NCBI GenBank assembly: GCA_964434165.1
Contig: CAYSUS010000049.1
Coordinates: forward strand, 1-54,848
DNA length: 54,848 nucleotides
Source: CAYSUS01 sp964434165
Lineage (GTDB): Bacteria > Planctomycetota > Planctomycetia > Pirellulales > Thermoguttaceae
Direction of reading: 5' to 3'
Shown in pieces: positions 1 through 8,988 of the stretch (positions are counted from its first letter, which is position 1; each line of letters opens with the position of its first letter). Position numbers and translations under genes: made by a program. The notes beneath the pieces are model-generated. The model was not told the DNA's origin and did not search any database. It worked only from the letters and a program-made list of their open reading frames with translations.

Positions 1-2343
1 CAGCGGCGGGGCCGGCACGCTCGACGTCGGCCCGCCCGCGCCCGGCACGGCCCCTTGATTCGCGGCCTCCTCCTGCTTCTTCAACTCCTCCCGCTTGCTC
101 GGCGGCGTCGGCTGCCAGACGAACTCCACGGTGAAGTCGCACCGCAACAGCCGCACTTTCTTCTCGGTCGTCTCGCCGGGCCGGGCCGGCACGGGCCCCG
201 GACCGCCGGCCGCGGGATTGCCTCTGGCCGTCGCGTCTTCCTCGGCCGAACCGCGCGGATCGGTGACGACCCACGGCCGCACCGGGCGAGGATCGACCAG
301 CGTGGGGAAGCCGATCCCCAGCTCCTCCATCGAGACGAGGTCCCGTTTGCTCGACGGCTCGTCCTCCTGGCCGCCTTCCTGCGTCTGCCGGGCCGCCGGC
401 AGCAGGATCTTGCCCGTGCGAAGGTTGTTGATCAGCGTCTCGCGCACGTACTGCGAGCCCTGGGCCACGCCGGGTTTGACGACGGGGAAGTTGTGCAGAT
501 GAAAACCGCTCAGGCGCACGATCCAACCCGGTCCCGTCGGTCCGCCAGGCACGGGGGCCGCGCCGCCCGGGGCGGCACCCGGAGCAGCGGGAGCGCCCGG
601 AGCCCCAGGAGCGGCGCCCGGCAAGGCCCCGGGAACGGCCCCCAGTCCAGGTGCCGGGGCGCCTGGGACGGGGGCAGCAGGGGCAGGCGCCGCCGGTGCG
701 GCGGCCGGGGGTGCGCCGGGAGCGGGGGCCGTGCCGGGCGCGGCCCCTGGGGCCGCGGGCACTTCCTCTCCGGGGGCCGGAAGATACCAGCCCCGCTGAT
801 TGACGATCGAGAACCAGCTCGCCACGTCGGAGACCTTCTGGGCTTCGATGTTGGAGATGTAGATCTCCTCGCGCTGGTCCGGCTCCTCGGGGCGGGGCTT
901 GCCGGGCTCGTTGCGAGGCAGGCACTCGTTGATCGCCTTGAGCAGCTCGAGCCAGAGGATGCGGTTCTCGACGTTGCTGACCAGGTGCAGGCCGGTCTGG
1001 TTGGTCTTCTCGTACTCGGCCGTGGCCTCATCGGACCGCCGCTTGAAATCATCGGCCTTGCTCTTGACCGAGACCGACTGCGACTCGGCCGCGCTCCAGT
1101 CCTTCTTGTCCACGGTCGCCAGCGCCCGCGTGTGCATCAGGAAGCCGACCGAGCAGGCAAGCATCAGGGCCGCGGCCGCGGCCACCGCCCAGGGCTTCTT
1201 CTCGCGCACGAGCCGGTCCTGGACGATCTCCGCGGGCAGGAGATTCGTGTCCACCAGTCCCTTGCCCAGCGCTTGCAGGCCCAGCCCGTAGCACACGCCG
1301 AAGCTGAGGTGGTTCTCCTTGAAGGCCGGCGCGTTGACCACCTGGCCGCCCGAGAGGCGCTGAAGGCCTTCGAGCCGATGGACCTCGTATCCCAGCCCTT
1401 GGGAGAGGTACTTCCGAAGGCCGGGGAGCTTGATGGCGTTGCCCAGCGCGACGACCTTGCCGATCGTGGCCCGGCGATTGAGATTGCTGAAGTAGCCGAG
1501 CGACCGCTGGACCTCGGTCAACAAGTCGTTGAACACGGGGCGCATCGCCTGGAACACGGCCTTGGGGTCCTGCGCGGCCGTGGCGTTGCGCTTCAGGTGC
1601 TCGGCCTTGGCGAAGGTGAGCTTCAGCTCCTTGGTGAGGGCCTTGGTGAAGTGGTTGCCGCCCAGCGGGATGTTCCGCTGCCAGACGCGGAACCCGTTGG
1701 TCACGATCAGGTCCGTGGCATCGGTCCCCAGCGAGAGCACGACGACGCTCGGCGGGGGGTTCTCCGGGTCGTATTCGTCCGGGGCCGGCAGGTCGGGCAT
1801 CTGGTCGAACACGATGAAGTTGTAGATCGACAGCGGGGCGAGCTGCACGATGTCCACTTCGATGCCGGCCTTCTGGAGCGGCTCGAGGGCGCGGAAAACC
1901 TGCTCGCGCTTCATGGCAAACAGGCCGATCTCCGTCTCCAGCGTGAAGCCTTCCTCCTCGCTCCCGCCGCCCATCCGCTGGTAGTCCCACACCACGTCGG
2001 ACAGGTCGAAGGGAATCTGCTGCCGCGCCTCGTAGCGCACGATGTCGGGGATCTTCTTGGATTCCACCGGCGGCAGCTTGATGAACCGCGCCAGACCGCT
2101 CTGGCCCGGAACCGCCAGCGCCACGCGGTCGCCCTTGACGTCGTTGCGCGAAAGGAACTGCTTCAGCGCGTCGCTGATGAGCTCCTCGGGATCGGCGCCC
2201 GGCTGGCTGAGGATCTTCGGGTACTCGATGAAATCAAAGGCATCGGCCACCAGCCGGTCGGGCCGGTCGTGCGGCAGGCACCGCAGCGCCTTGAGCGAGC
2301 ACTGCCCGATGTCCAGTGCCCATACTGCGTCACTCCTGGCCAT
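1..2343 (-). CDS. pilM: PilM-like type IV pilus assembly protein with PilN/PilO-like C-terminal part (partial, runs off left edge)
   Basis: The reverse strand reads open for 781 codons from an ATG at 2343 to the window edge, so the C-terminus is missing. Residues 1 to about 350 are an actin-like ATPase fold of the PilM/FtsA type: the start MARSDAVWALDIGQCSLKAL is the phosphate-1 loop, and a later stretch reads RFIKLPPVESKKIPDIV. A single hydrophobic segment lies near residues 380-400 and is followed by a charged coiled region, as in PilN. Residues about 520-610 are an extreme Pro/Ala/Gly low-complexity linker, after which a second folded domain begins. PilM normally recruits PilN on the cytoplasmic face of the pilus or secretion machine; here both parts seem to be in one chain, as is common in planctomycetes. 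The family call is firm; the PilN/PilO assignment of the second half is inference. Confidence 0.8.
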   Translation of the reverse strand, partial: MARSDAVWALDIGQCSLKALRCLPHDRPDRLVADAFDFIEYPKILSQPGADPEELISDALKQFLSRNDVKGDRVALAVPGQSGLARFIKLPPVESKKIPDIVRYEARQQIPFDLSDVVWDYQRMGGGSEEEGFTLETEIGLFAMKREQVFRALEPLQKAGIEVDIVQLAPLSIYNFIVFDQMPDLPAPDEYDPENPPPSVVVLSLGTDATDLIVTNGFRVWQRNIPLGGNHFTKALTKELKLTFAKAEHLKRNATAAQDPKAVFQAMRPVFNDLLTEVQRSLGYFSNLNRRATIGKVVALGNAIKLPGLRKYLSQGLGYEVHRLEGLQRLSGGQVVNAPAFKENHLSFGVCYGLGLQALGKGLVDTNLLPAEIVQDRLVREKKPWAVAAAAALMLACSVGFLMHTRALATVDKKDWSAAESQSVSVKSKADDFKRRSDEATAEYEKTNQTGLHLVSNVENRILWLELLKAINECLPRNEPGKPRPEEPDQREEIYISNIEAQKVSDVASWFSIVNQRGWYLPAPGEEVPAAPGAAPGTAPAPGAPPAAAPAAPAPAAPVPGAPAPGLGAVPGALPGAAPGAPGAPAAPGAAPGGAAPVPGGPTGPGWIVRLSGFHLHNFPVVKPGVAQGSQYVRETLINNLRTGKILLPAARQTQEGGQEDEPSSKRDLVSMEELGIGFPTLVDPRPVRPWVVTDPRGSAEEDATARGNPAAGGPGPVPARPGETTEKKVRLLRCDFTVEFVWQPTPPSKREELKKQEEAANQGAVPGAGGPTSSVPAPPL

Positions 2344-2796
2344 GACGTGGTCCTCACTTCTCCGTTCCGGGCGGAGCCGCCTGATCGACCACACCATCCA
2401 TAGTCTCAGACGACGCCAGGCCGGAAAATGGCCCAATAAGATGAGATGATAGCATCAGTGTTGCCAACCCCACCCCTTCACCTACTCCAATCTATCAATG
2501 GGATCTCTTGGTTGTCAACAAAAGCCGATGCCAGAAAACGAGATAAACGCATGGCTGGCCTCCAGATGCGACCCGCGGCGCCGGTTGCGATCCCCCCGCC
2601 GAATGGGGCCTTTTCGGCGGGGCCGGCGCCCCGACTCCCTCCCGTCGGCCGCCGGGGTCCGTTCGACCGGCGCCTGGCCGATCCGCACCGAGGGCCAAGG
2701 CGGACCCCGGCGTTTCCCGAAACCCCTCCGCTTCTCGACGCCTCCCGCCCTAAAGGCTATGGTGGAGGTTTCACCGCACTCAAGCCACGGCCGCGT
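2344..2796. other. Divergent intergenic region between pilM-like and GH38-like genes
   Basis: This 453-base stretch separates two divergently transcribed genes. It contains a perfect 10-bp inverted repeat (listed separately) and an AT-richer patch around 2440-2550 that is a reasonable place for promoters, but no convincing -35/-10 pair was found. An open frame runs through it into the GH38 gene, but its residues are Pro/Arg-rich and unlike the family. Confidence 0.4.
2594..2622. repeat. Perfect 10-bp inverted repeat (hairpin)
   Basis: The arms 2594-2603 (ccccgccgaa) and 2613-2622 (ttcggcgggg) are exactly complementary around a 9-base loop. No T-run follows on either strand, so a simple rho-independent terminator is unlikely. 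It could be a leader structure or a short palindromic repeat. Confidence 0.5.
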
Positions 2797-5688
2797 ATGA
2801 GATTCAGCGATCTGGTCATCCTCCTGCCCTGTACGAGCCTGGAGGATCTCTCCCTCGACCGCGACCCGGCCGACGCCGAGGGGCTGCTCTCCGCGTACTC
2901 GGCGCTGTGGCACCCGGCCCTGCTCGCCAGCGCCCAGGCCATCCCCCAGGCGGTCCGCGCCGAGGACCCTCCCCAGGAGCCGGCCCACCATCTGGTCATG
3001 GTCCCCGCCGCCGCGGAGAGCATGTTGCCGCCCGAGTGGATCGACCGTGCCAGCTCGGCGGGGGCGTGCGTGATCCACGGGCTTCGGCGCCGCGCCGACA
3101 TGGTCGCGGCCGCGCTTGAGCAGCTCGATGGCGGCGACCGCGGCGTCGATCCCGACCTGGCCGCCGACTTCCTCGCCCTGGGTTACGGGCACCTGCTGGT
3201 CGAGCTGCTCACGCGCCAGCTCCGCTACATGAGCAACCTCGACGAGGTCCGGCTCCGCAACGAGGCCGTCGCGGGGGCCGAAGCCGCGCTGGCAGGCGAT
3301 GCCCAGACCGCCCGCGAGCGCCTGCGCAATGCCCTCGACCAGCTCAGCGAGAGCCGCGAGTACTTCTATCCGGTCGAGGCGTACCTGCTCGATCTGATCC
3401 TCGTCGCCCCCACGACACTCGGCGCGGCGCTGCGTGAGGAGCTGGCCGCCGAGGGGCCGACGAACCTGCTCCTCGATGGCTCGACCCTGGAGCGTATGGC
3501 GGCCGAGGAGCCCGAGACCCTTGCGGCCCTGCGCGAGGCGCTGGAGAAAGACGCGGCCGGGCTGATCGGCGGCGGGCTGGACGAAGCCCCCTTGCCGCTG
3601 CTGCCCGTGGAGGCCTTGCTCGAGCATCTGCGGCGGGGGTTCTCCGTGTTCGATCGCCTGCTCGGCCGGCGTCCCGGGGTGTTCGGCCGGCGGCGGTTCG
3701 GACTCACGCCGGTGCTGCCTCAGCTCGTCCACGATCTGGGGATGGAGGGCGTGTTCCACTGCACGCTGGACGACGGGCGGTTTCCTTCCGGCAACCAGAG
3801 CAAGGTCCGCTGGGAGGGGCTCGACGGCACGGAGGTCGAGGCCCTGGGGCGCGTCCCCATCGACGTGGCCCGGCCCGATAGCTTCCTGTCCCTGCCCAAC
3901 AAGCTGGGCGATACCCTGGACCTGGACCATACGGCCACGGCGGTGATGGCCCGCTGGCCGGGCCAGACCAGCCCGTGGCTGGAAGACCTGCGGCGCATGG
4001 TGCGCCACTCGCCGGTGGTGGGCAAGTTCGTCACGGTCGATCACTACTTCGAAGAGACTCGGCTCTCCGGGCAGCAGAAGCGCTATGGCCCGGACGAGTA
4101 CCGCGCCCCCTACCTGCGGCAGGAGGTGGCGGCGCACGAGGCGGACCCCATCTCGCGCTGGGTGCGGTACTACGCGCGTCGGGCCGCGCTCGACGCCGCC
4201 GCGACGCTCTCCTGCATGGCCGACATGGCGACGGGACGCCCGAGCGATCCCGCCGCGCTCGACGCGCTGCGCGACGCGATCGCGCCGGGGCCGGGCCCCG
4301 AGTCCGCGTCCGAGGAGGCGCTGGAGGCAAGTCTCCGCGAGGCCGTGCGCGACGGGGCAGCCCGGGTGGCCGCGGCCCTGCCGAGGGAACCGGGCGCGGA
4401 GAAGAGCGGGGTGCTGCTCGCCAATCCCAGCGGCTTCGCGCGGCGCGTATGGCACACGTCGGGCGCCTGGAGCGAGGCGCCGGCCAGGGGCGGACCGATC
4501 CGCGCCGTCGCGACCGCGGGGCGCGAGGTGCGGATCGAGGTCGAAGTGCCGCCGACGGGCTTCGTGTGGGTCGGCCCCGGGCAGAGGTTCGACGCGCCGC
4601 ACGCGGAAACGCGGGCCGGTCGGGGGTGGCTTCGCAGCATCGTCCCCGGGTCCCGCAAGAAGGCCGAAGACCCGCCGCTGGCCGAGGAGGGTCTCCTCCG
4701 CAACGAGTCGTTCGAGGTCAAGCTCAACCCGACCACCGGGGCCATCCACTCGGTGCACGACTACCGCGTGCGCGGCAGCCGCCTGGCGCAGCAGCTCGTG
4801 ATGCGGATTCCCAGGCGCGGGCCGCGCGAGGACGCGCCCGAGGAGGGCCCGGACACCGACTACTCGATCATGGCGGCCGACGCGATCCGCGTGCTCTCCT
4901 CGGGTCCGCTGGTGGGCGAGGTCGAGGTCCGCGGCCGGCTCATGGACCGCGAGGGGGTGCGCGTGGCCGGCTTCGTGGAGTGGCTCCGCGTGCGCCGCGG
5001 CAGCCCGATCCTGGAGATCGAGGTCGAGCTCGACCCGGACCGCGAGCCGGAGGCCAACCCCTGGGACTCCTATTACGGCCTGCGCTTCGCCTGGGGCGAT
5101 CAAACCGCGCAGATGTCGCGGAGCGTCAACCAGTGCACCTGCCGCACCGAGACGGCGCGGCTGGAGGCCCCGCTGATGCTCGACCTGGAAGGCGAGAAGA
5201 CGCGGACGACGTTTCTCACGGGCGGGCTGCCGTATCATCGCCGCTTCGGGGTGAACAAGCTCGACACGCTGCTGGTGGTGCGCGGCGAGACCGCCAGGCG
5301 ATTCCGGCTCGGGGTGGGCTTCGATTTGCAGCACCCGGCGTCGGCCGCCGCGGAGCTGATGGCGCCCCCCGTCGTGCACGAGGAAAGGGCCCCGCCACCG
5401 ACCATGCCGCAAGGCTGGCTGCTGCACGTGGGCGCGCGGCACGTGGCACTCACCGCCTGGGAGCCGATCGCGCGGGAGGGCGTCCTGTGTGGCTTCCGCG
5501 CCCGCCTGTTGGAGACCGAGGGACGCGCGGCCAAGACCGCGGTGCGGTGCTTCCGCGACCTGCGCGAGGCCCGCCGCGTGGACTTTACCGGCAAGACCGT
5601 GATCGAGCTGCCCGTCGAGAGGGACCGCGTCACGGTCAACCTCGGCCCCTACCAGTTCATCGAGATCGAGGCCCAGTTCGCCGATTGA
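2797..5688 (+). CDS. Glycoside hydrolase family 38 N-terminal domain protein (alpha-mannosidase-like)
   Basis: A 963-residue protein is predicted from the ATG at 2797; the frame is open further upstream, but the start MRFSDLVILLPC followed by SLEDLSLDRD is the typical N-terminus of this planctomycete family. The first ~500 residues form the GH38-like catalytic barrel (for example DFLALGYGHLLVELLTRQ, FYPVEAYLLDL, RRFGLTPVLPQLV and CTLDDGRFPSGNQSK). The remainder is the beta-rich C-terminal half of GH38 enzymes. No signal peptide is evident, so it is probably cytoplasmic. Family members hydrolyse alpha-mannosides, but the substrate here is unknown and I did not verify the catalytic Asp pair. 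It lies 47 bases upstream of cytidylate kinase on the same strand. Confidence 0.72.
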   Translation: MRFSDLVILLPCTSLEDLSLDRDPADAEGLLSAYSALWHPALLASAQAIPQAVRAEDPPQEPAHHLVMVPAAAESMLPPEWIDRASSAGACVIHGLRRRADMVAAALEQLDGGDRGVDPDLAADFLALGYGHLLVELLTRQLRYMSNLDEVRLRNEAVAGAEAALAGDAQTARERLRNALDQLSESREYFYPVEAYLLDLILVAPTTLGAALREELAAEGPTNLLLDGSTLERMAAEEPETLAALREALEKDAAGLIGGGLDEAPLPLLPVEALLEHLRRGFSVFDRLLGRRPGVFGRRRFGLTPVLPQLVHDLGMEGVFHCTLDDGRFPSGNQSKVRWEGLDGTEVEALGRVPIDVARPDSFLSLPNKLGDTLDLDHTATAVMARWPGQTSPWLEDLRRMVRHSPVVGKFVTVDHYFEETRLSGQQKRYGPDEYRAPYLRQEVAAHEADPISRWVRYYARRAALDAAATLSCMADMATGRPSDPAALDALRDAIAPGPGPESASEEALEASLREAVRDGAARVAAALPREPGAEKSGVLLANPSGFARRVWHTSGAWSEAPARGGPIRAVATAGREVRIEVEVPPTGFVWVGPGQRFDAPHAETRAGRGWLRSIVPGSRKKAEDPPLAEEGLLRNESFEVKLNPTTGAIHSVHDYRVRGSRLAQQLVMRIPRRGPREDAPEEGPDTDYSIMAADAIRVLSSGPLVGEVEVRGRLMDREGVRVAGFVEWLRVRRGSPILEIEVELDPDREPEANPWDSYYGLRFAWGDQTAQMSRSVNQCTCRTETARLEAPLMLDLEGEKTRTTFLTGGLPYHRRFGVNKLDTLLVVRGETARRFRLGVGFDLQHPASAAAELMAPPVVHEERAPPPTMPQGWLLHVGARHVALTAWEPIAREGVLCGFRARLLETEGRAAKTAVRCFRDLREARRVDFTGKTVIELPVERDRVTVNLGPYQFIEIEAQFAD

Positions 5689-5735
5689 GTCCCGGATCCC
5701 CAATCCCTGCCCTCTACCCATCACCCTCCTTTCCC

Positions 5736-6395
5736 GTGATCGTCACCATCGATGGCCCGGCCGGAGCCGGCAAGAGCACGGTCGCCAAGGCGCTCGCCGG
5801 GCGCCTGGGGTTCGACTTCCTCGACACGGGCGCCATGTATCGCGCGGTGGCGCTGGCCGGGCTGCGCCGGGGCGTGGACTGGGGCCGGCCCGAGCAGCTT
5901 GCGCAACTCGCCGCGCAGGTCTCGATCGAGCTCGCCTGCGGACGGATGCTGCTCGACGGCGAGGACGTGACCGCCGCCGTGCGCTCGCAGGAGGTCACGG
6001 CCGTCACCCGGCACGCCGCCGACAACCCCGAGGTCCGCGCCCGCCTGGTCGAGCTTCAGCGCCGGGCCGCCCGCGGCCGTAACGTGGTCACCGAGGGCCG
6101 CGATCAGGGCTCGCTTGCATTTCCCGACGCCGAGTGCAAGATATTCCTGACCGCCAGCCCCGAGGAGCGCTCGCGGCGGCGCGTGGAGGACCTCCGCGCC
6201 CAGGGCGATCGAGCCACTTTCGAAGACGTCCTTGCCGCGCAGAACCGCCGCGACGAGGAGGACCGCTCGCGCCCGGTCGGCCCGCTGGTCCGGGCCCCCG
6301 ACGCCGTGGAGGTCCGCACCGACGGGCTGGCGATCGACCAGGTCGTGGACCGGCTCGAAGCGATCGTGCGAAGCCGGCGTTCCGGTGGAAGCTAA
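5736..6395 (+). CDS. cmk: Cytidylate kinase
   Basis: The 219-residue protein starts at GTG 5736 (VIVTIDGPAGAGKSTVAKAL), where the P-loop GPAGAGKST begins at about residue 7; this is the normal position for Cmk, so upstream extension of the frame is rejected. DFLDTGAMYRAVAL is the CMP-binding segment, VVTEGRDQGSLAFPDAECK is the region just before the lid, and RRRVEDLRAQG is the lid arginine helix. It phosphorylates CMP/dCMP with ATP in pyrimidine nucleotide metabolism. GRDQG replaces the more usual GRDIG. No clear Shine-Dalgarno lies before the GTG. It is likely co-transcribed with the acyltransferase downstream, a pairing also seen elsewhere in bacteria. Confidence 0.93.
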   Translation: MIVTIDGPAGAGKSTVAKALAGRLGFDFLDTGAMYRAVALAGLRRGVDWGRPEQLAQLAAQVSIELACGRMLLDGEDVTAAVRSQEVTAVTRHAADNPEVRARLVELQRRAARGRNVVTEGRDQGSLAFPDAECKIFLTASPEERSRRRVEDLRAQGDRATFEDVLAAQNRRDEEDRSRPVGPLVRAPDAVEVRTDGLAIDQVVDRLEAIVRSRRSGGS

Positions 6396-6736
6396 GGTGA
6401 GAACTTGTTTGGAACCCGCGGTTTGCACGACCCCCGGCGGCTAGCCCTCCGGGTGAAGCAGTCTGGAAAGCCAGCCGGTTGGCCCCCCCCAACGGATTCA
6501 CCTGGCGGGCAAGCCGGCAGGGGGCTGGTTCGCCGAGGTGCCGGGTCTGGCTTTCCAGACGCGTTCACCTGCCCGACGAGCGGGCAGGGGTCCGGTCTCG
6601 CTACTCCAACAAGTGCGCGCCACATGGAGCAGCGACCAGGCGCGAAACGGGGTTTCCGAAGACGTTCCAGCAGCCAAGTGGTCGTTTCGCAGTGAGCAGC
6701 AAGCCCCCGAAGGACGACTTCCATCGCCCGCTGGCC
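6396..6736. other. Intergenic region with a large imperfect inverted repeat
   Basis: There is no supported gene in these 341 bases. The central part, 6452-6569, consists of the two long arms described in a separate entry. Related GC-rich boxes occur at 6510-6535 and 6567-6590 (both containing ttcacctg followed by a g/c palindrome and ggcagggg), suggesting a decayed short mobile palindrome. Confidence 0.5.
6452..6569. repeat. Long inverted repeat with 23-bp arms
   Basis: The left arm 6452-6474 and the right arm 6547-6569 are reverse complements except at three or four central bases; each contains gtctggaaagccag or its complement. The 72-base interior is itself GC-rich and partly palindromic. 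This resembles a miniature inverted-repeat or REP-like element sitting between cmk and the acyltransferase gene. Confidence 0.6.
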
Positions 6737-7390
6737 ATGCGCCTGTGGTACGACGCCCTGCGGCGGATCTTCCAGGTCGCGGGGACGGTGGCCTACGGGT
6801 TCCGCTACAGCGGGCGCGAGAACATCCCGGCCGAGGGCGGGGTGCTGGTCATTTCCAACCACCAGAGCCACTTCGACCCGCCGCTGGTCGGGCTGGGCTG
6901 CAAGCGGCGCATGAACTACCTCGCCCGGGAGACCCTGTTCGACATCGCCCCGCTCCGCATGATCATCAACACGCTCGACGCGATCCCCATCAACCGCGAC
7001 GGGCTGGGCATCGGCGGCATCAAGGAGACCCTCCGGCGCCTGAAGCGGGGCGAGATGGTGCTCATGTTTCCCGAGGGCACGCGCACCCGCGACGGCCACA
7101 TCGGCCCCTTCCGCCCGGGGTTCACCACCCTGGCCGCGCGGTCCGGGGCCGGGATCCTGCCCGTGGCCATCGAAGGGGCGCACCGCGTCTGGCCGCGCAA
7201 GGCCCCTTTCCCCAAGCTTCACGGGCATATCCATTTGCACTATGGCCCGGCCATGACGCCCGAGGAGGTCCGTCAATACCGCGAGCGCGAGCTGCTCGCC
7301 GAGGTCGAGCGCCGGGTGCACGACTGCCTGGCTGTGCTGCGCCGTCATCCGGTGTTCGCCCGGGATTGCGGGAGGGGTCGTTGCGGTTGA
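6737..7390 (+). CDS. plsC: 1-acyl-sn-glycerol-3-phosphate acyltransferase (PlsC family)
   Basis: A 217-residue enzyme from ATG 6737 (MRLWYDALRRIF); an in-frame GTG at 6692 is an alternative start giving 232 residues. The acyltransferase block I motif NHQSHFD (His42 and Asp47) and block III FPEGTR are intact, with block II around FDIAPLRMIINTLDAIPINR. It transfers an acyl chain to lysophosphatidic acid at the inner membrane in phospholipid synthesis. It sits downstream of cmk on the same strand, separated by the inverted repeat, so an operon is possible but the spacing is long. The family is certain; the exact acceptor is inferred. Confidence 0.88.
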   Translation: MRLWYDALRRIFQVAGTVAYGFRYSGRENIPAEGGVLVISNHQSHFDPPLVGLGCKRRMNYLARETLFDIAPLRMIINTLDAIPINRDGLGIGGIKETLRRLKRGEMVLMFPEGTRTRDGHIGPFRPGFTTLAARSGAGILPVAIEGAHRVWPRKAPFPKLHGHIHLHYGPAMTPEEVRQYRERELLAEVERRVHDCLAVLRRHPVFARDCGRGRCG

Positions 7391-7459
7391 GGGAACGGGG
7401 TATGTGGAGGGCTGCGTACGAAGTACGCTGGTGCGGCGCGAGACGACCGGACCTGCTGG

Positions 7460-8923
7460 TCACTCATACTCCCACTTCACAATCCAAGGATCGCGAGTCC
7501 GCTTCTGAAAGGCCTTGAGCTTGGCCTGCATGCGCTGGAGCGTCTCGGCGTGCTCTCCATCGGAGGCCAGGTTCTTCACCTCATGCGGGTCGGCCTCCAG
7601 GTCGTAGAGCTCGAAGGCCGGACGGTGGATGTACGCCCGCAGGGTGCGCTTGCCGTACAGCGCGTCGAGCCCCTGCTTGTACTGCTGTTGGAACGTCGGG
7701 GCCGCCCACAGGTCGGAGGCGAACGGGTACGGCAGCCCGTGCGCGACGTTCCAGATCAATTTGTACCGCCGTTCGCGCACCACGCGCATCGGGTAGTACA
7801 TCGTGATCTCGTGAAACGTGTGCGAGGCGTTCACTTCATCCCAGCCCTCGGGGCTCTCCTCGCCGAGGATCGAGAGGAACGAGCGGCCGTGGAACGGCGG
7901 CTTCGCGGGCAGGGCCCCGGCGAAGTCGAGGATCGTGGGCGCCAGGTCCACCCAGGAGATCATGGCCTGGCTCGTCACCCCGCGCTTTTCACCGTAGGGA
8001 TTGCGCACGATGCACGGCAGCCGGATGCCCGGCTCATAGACCGTGGTCTTGGCCCCGGGAAAGGCGATGCCGTTGTCCGAGATGTAGATGAACAACGTGT
8101 CTTCCCAGCGTCCGGCCTCCTTGAGCAATGCGATGAGGCGGCCCACGCCCTGGTCCAGGCGCGCCACGGACTGGTAGTATTGCGCCAGCTCCGCCCGGCA
8201 GGACGGCGTGTCGGGCAAAAACGGCGGCACTTCCACGTCGGCCGGGTCGAAGGTGATCCGCTCCACGCCCGGCTTGGACCTTCCCTCCGGCAAGTTGCCG
8301 AAGCTATTGGGCCGATGCGGCGGGATGTCGGTGCCCGCCCCGCGATGCGGATCGGAGGTGCAGATGTAGAGGAAGAACGGCTTGTCGCTCTCCTCGGCGA
8401 TCAGGTCCTTGCACCGCTCGGCCATCTGCACGGGATTGCGCGTATCCACGCCGATCCGCTGGTCGAACTTGTACACCTCCTCCGGCGCCACGTGGTACTT
8501 TCCGACCTGATAGGTGCGGTAGCCGGCTTCCGTCAACAGCACGGGCAGGCTCTTGATGTTGGGGAAACTGGCGAAGTGGTGGTACGAGTGCTGATGGCCG
8601 TACTGACCGTTGGCGTGATTGTGGAGGCCGGTCAGGATCACCGAACGGCTAGCACTGCAACTTGCCGTGGTGCAGAAGGCGTATTCCATCCGCGTGCCGT
8701 CGGCGGCCAGCCGGTCGAGGTTCGGCGTCTTGACGGCCCGATTGCCGTAGCAGCCCAGGTCGCGCCCGTGGTCGTCGGAGACGTAGAGGACGACGTTTCT
8801 CTCGGCGGCCGAGGCCGCGGCGAGGGGGGCGACCAGGGCGAGCAGGAGGATCAGCGGCAGGGCGAGACCGGCGGGGATGGGCGGGTGCGACGTACGCAGC
8901 GGCCAGTTCGGGGTGCGATGCAT
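7460..8923 (-). CDS. Exported type I sulfatase
   Basis: A 487-residue protein from ATG 8923; an ATG 45 bases further upstream is open, but gagga sits at a good distance before 8923. A signal peptide spans about residues 18-40 (hydrophobic LALPLILLLALVAPLAAASA). VVLYVSDDHGRDLG supplies the metal-binding Asp pair, and CSASR at residues 89-93 is the Cys-type C-x-[PA]-x-R motif whose Cys89 must be oxidised to formylglycine. The later GKYHV and DNG motifs are also of sulfatase type. It cleaves sulfate esters, probably on polysaccharides, in the periplasm. It is the second gene of a - strand pair, 65 bases after a protein with an FGE-sulfatase fold. The substrate is not predictable from sequence. 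Confidence 0.92.
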   Translation of the reverse strand: MHRTPNWPLRTSHPPIPAGLALPLILLLALVAPLAAASAAERNVVLYVSDDHGRDLGCYGNRAVKTPNLDRLAADGTRMEYAFCTTASCSASRSVILTGLHNHANGQYGHQHSYHHFASFPNIKSLPVLLTEAGYRTYQVGKYHVAPEEVYKFDQRIGVDTRNPVQMAERCKDLIAEESDKPFFLYICTSDPHRGAGTDIPPHRPNSFGNLPEGRSKPGVERITFDPADVEVPPFLPDTPSCRAELAQYYQSVARLDQGVGRLIALLKEAGRWEDTLFIYISDNGIAFPGAKTTVYEPGIRLPCIVRNPYGEKRGVTSQAMISWVDLAPTILDFAGALPAKPPFHGRSFLSILGEESPEGWDEVNASHTFHEITMYYPMRVVRERRYKLIWNVAHGLPYPFASDLWAAPTFQQQYKQGLDALYGKRTLRAYIHRPAFELYDLEADPHEVKNLASDGEHAETLQRMQAKLKAFQKRTRDPWIVKWEYE

Positions 8924-8988
8924 GAGGTGTCCTCGACGTGGAGAGTGCGTTCTGACGTTGCCCGACAACCACCACTATTCCCGGGCCG

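Noticed and set aside
55..2403. A 782-codon open frame on the + strand
   Set aside because: It is antisense to the PilM-like gene; its residues are Arg/Leu/His-rich and match no family, while the - strand frame has clear PilM motifs.
2515..5724. A 1069-codon open frame on the - strand opposite the GH38 gene
   Set aside because: Shadow of a GC-rich gene; composition is Arg/His/Gly-rich and no motif is recognisable, whereas the + strand matches a known family throughout.
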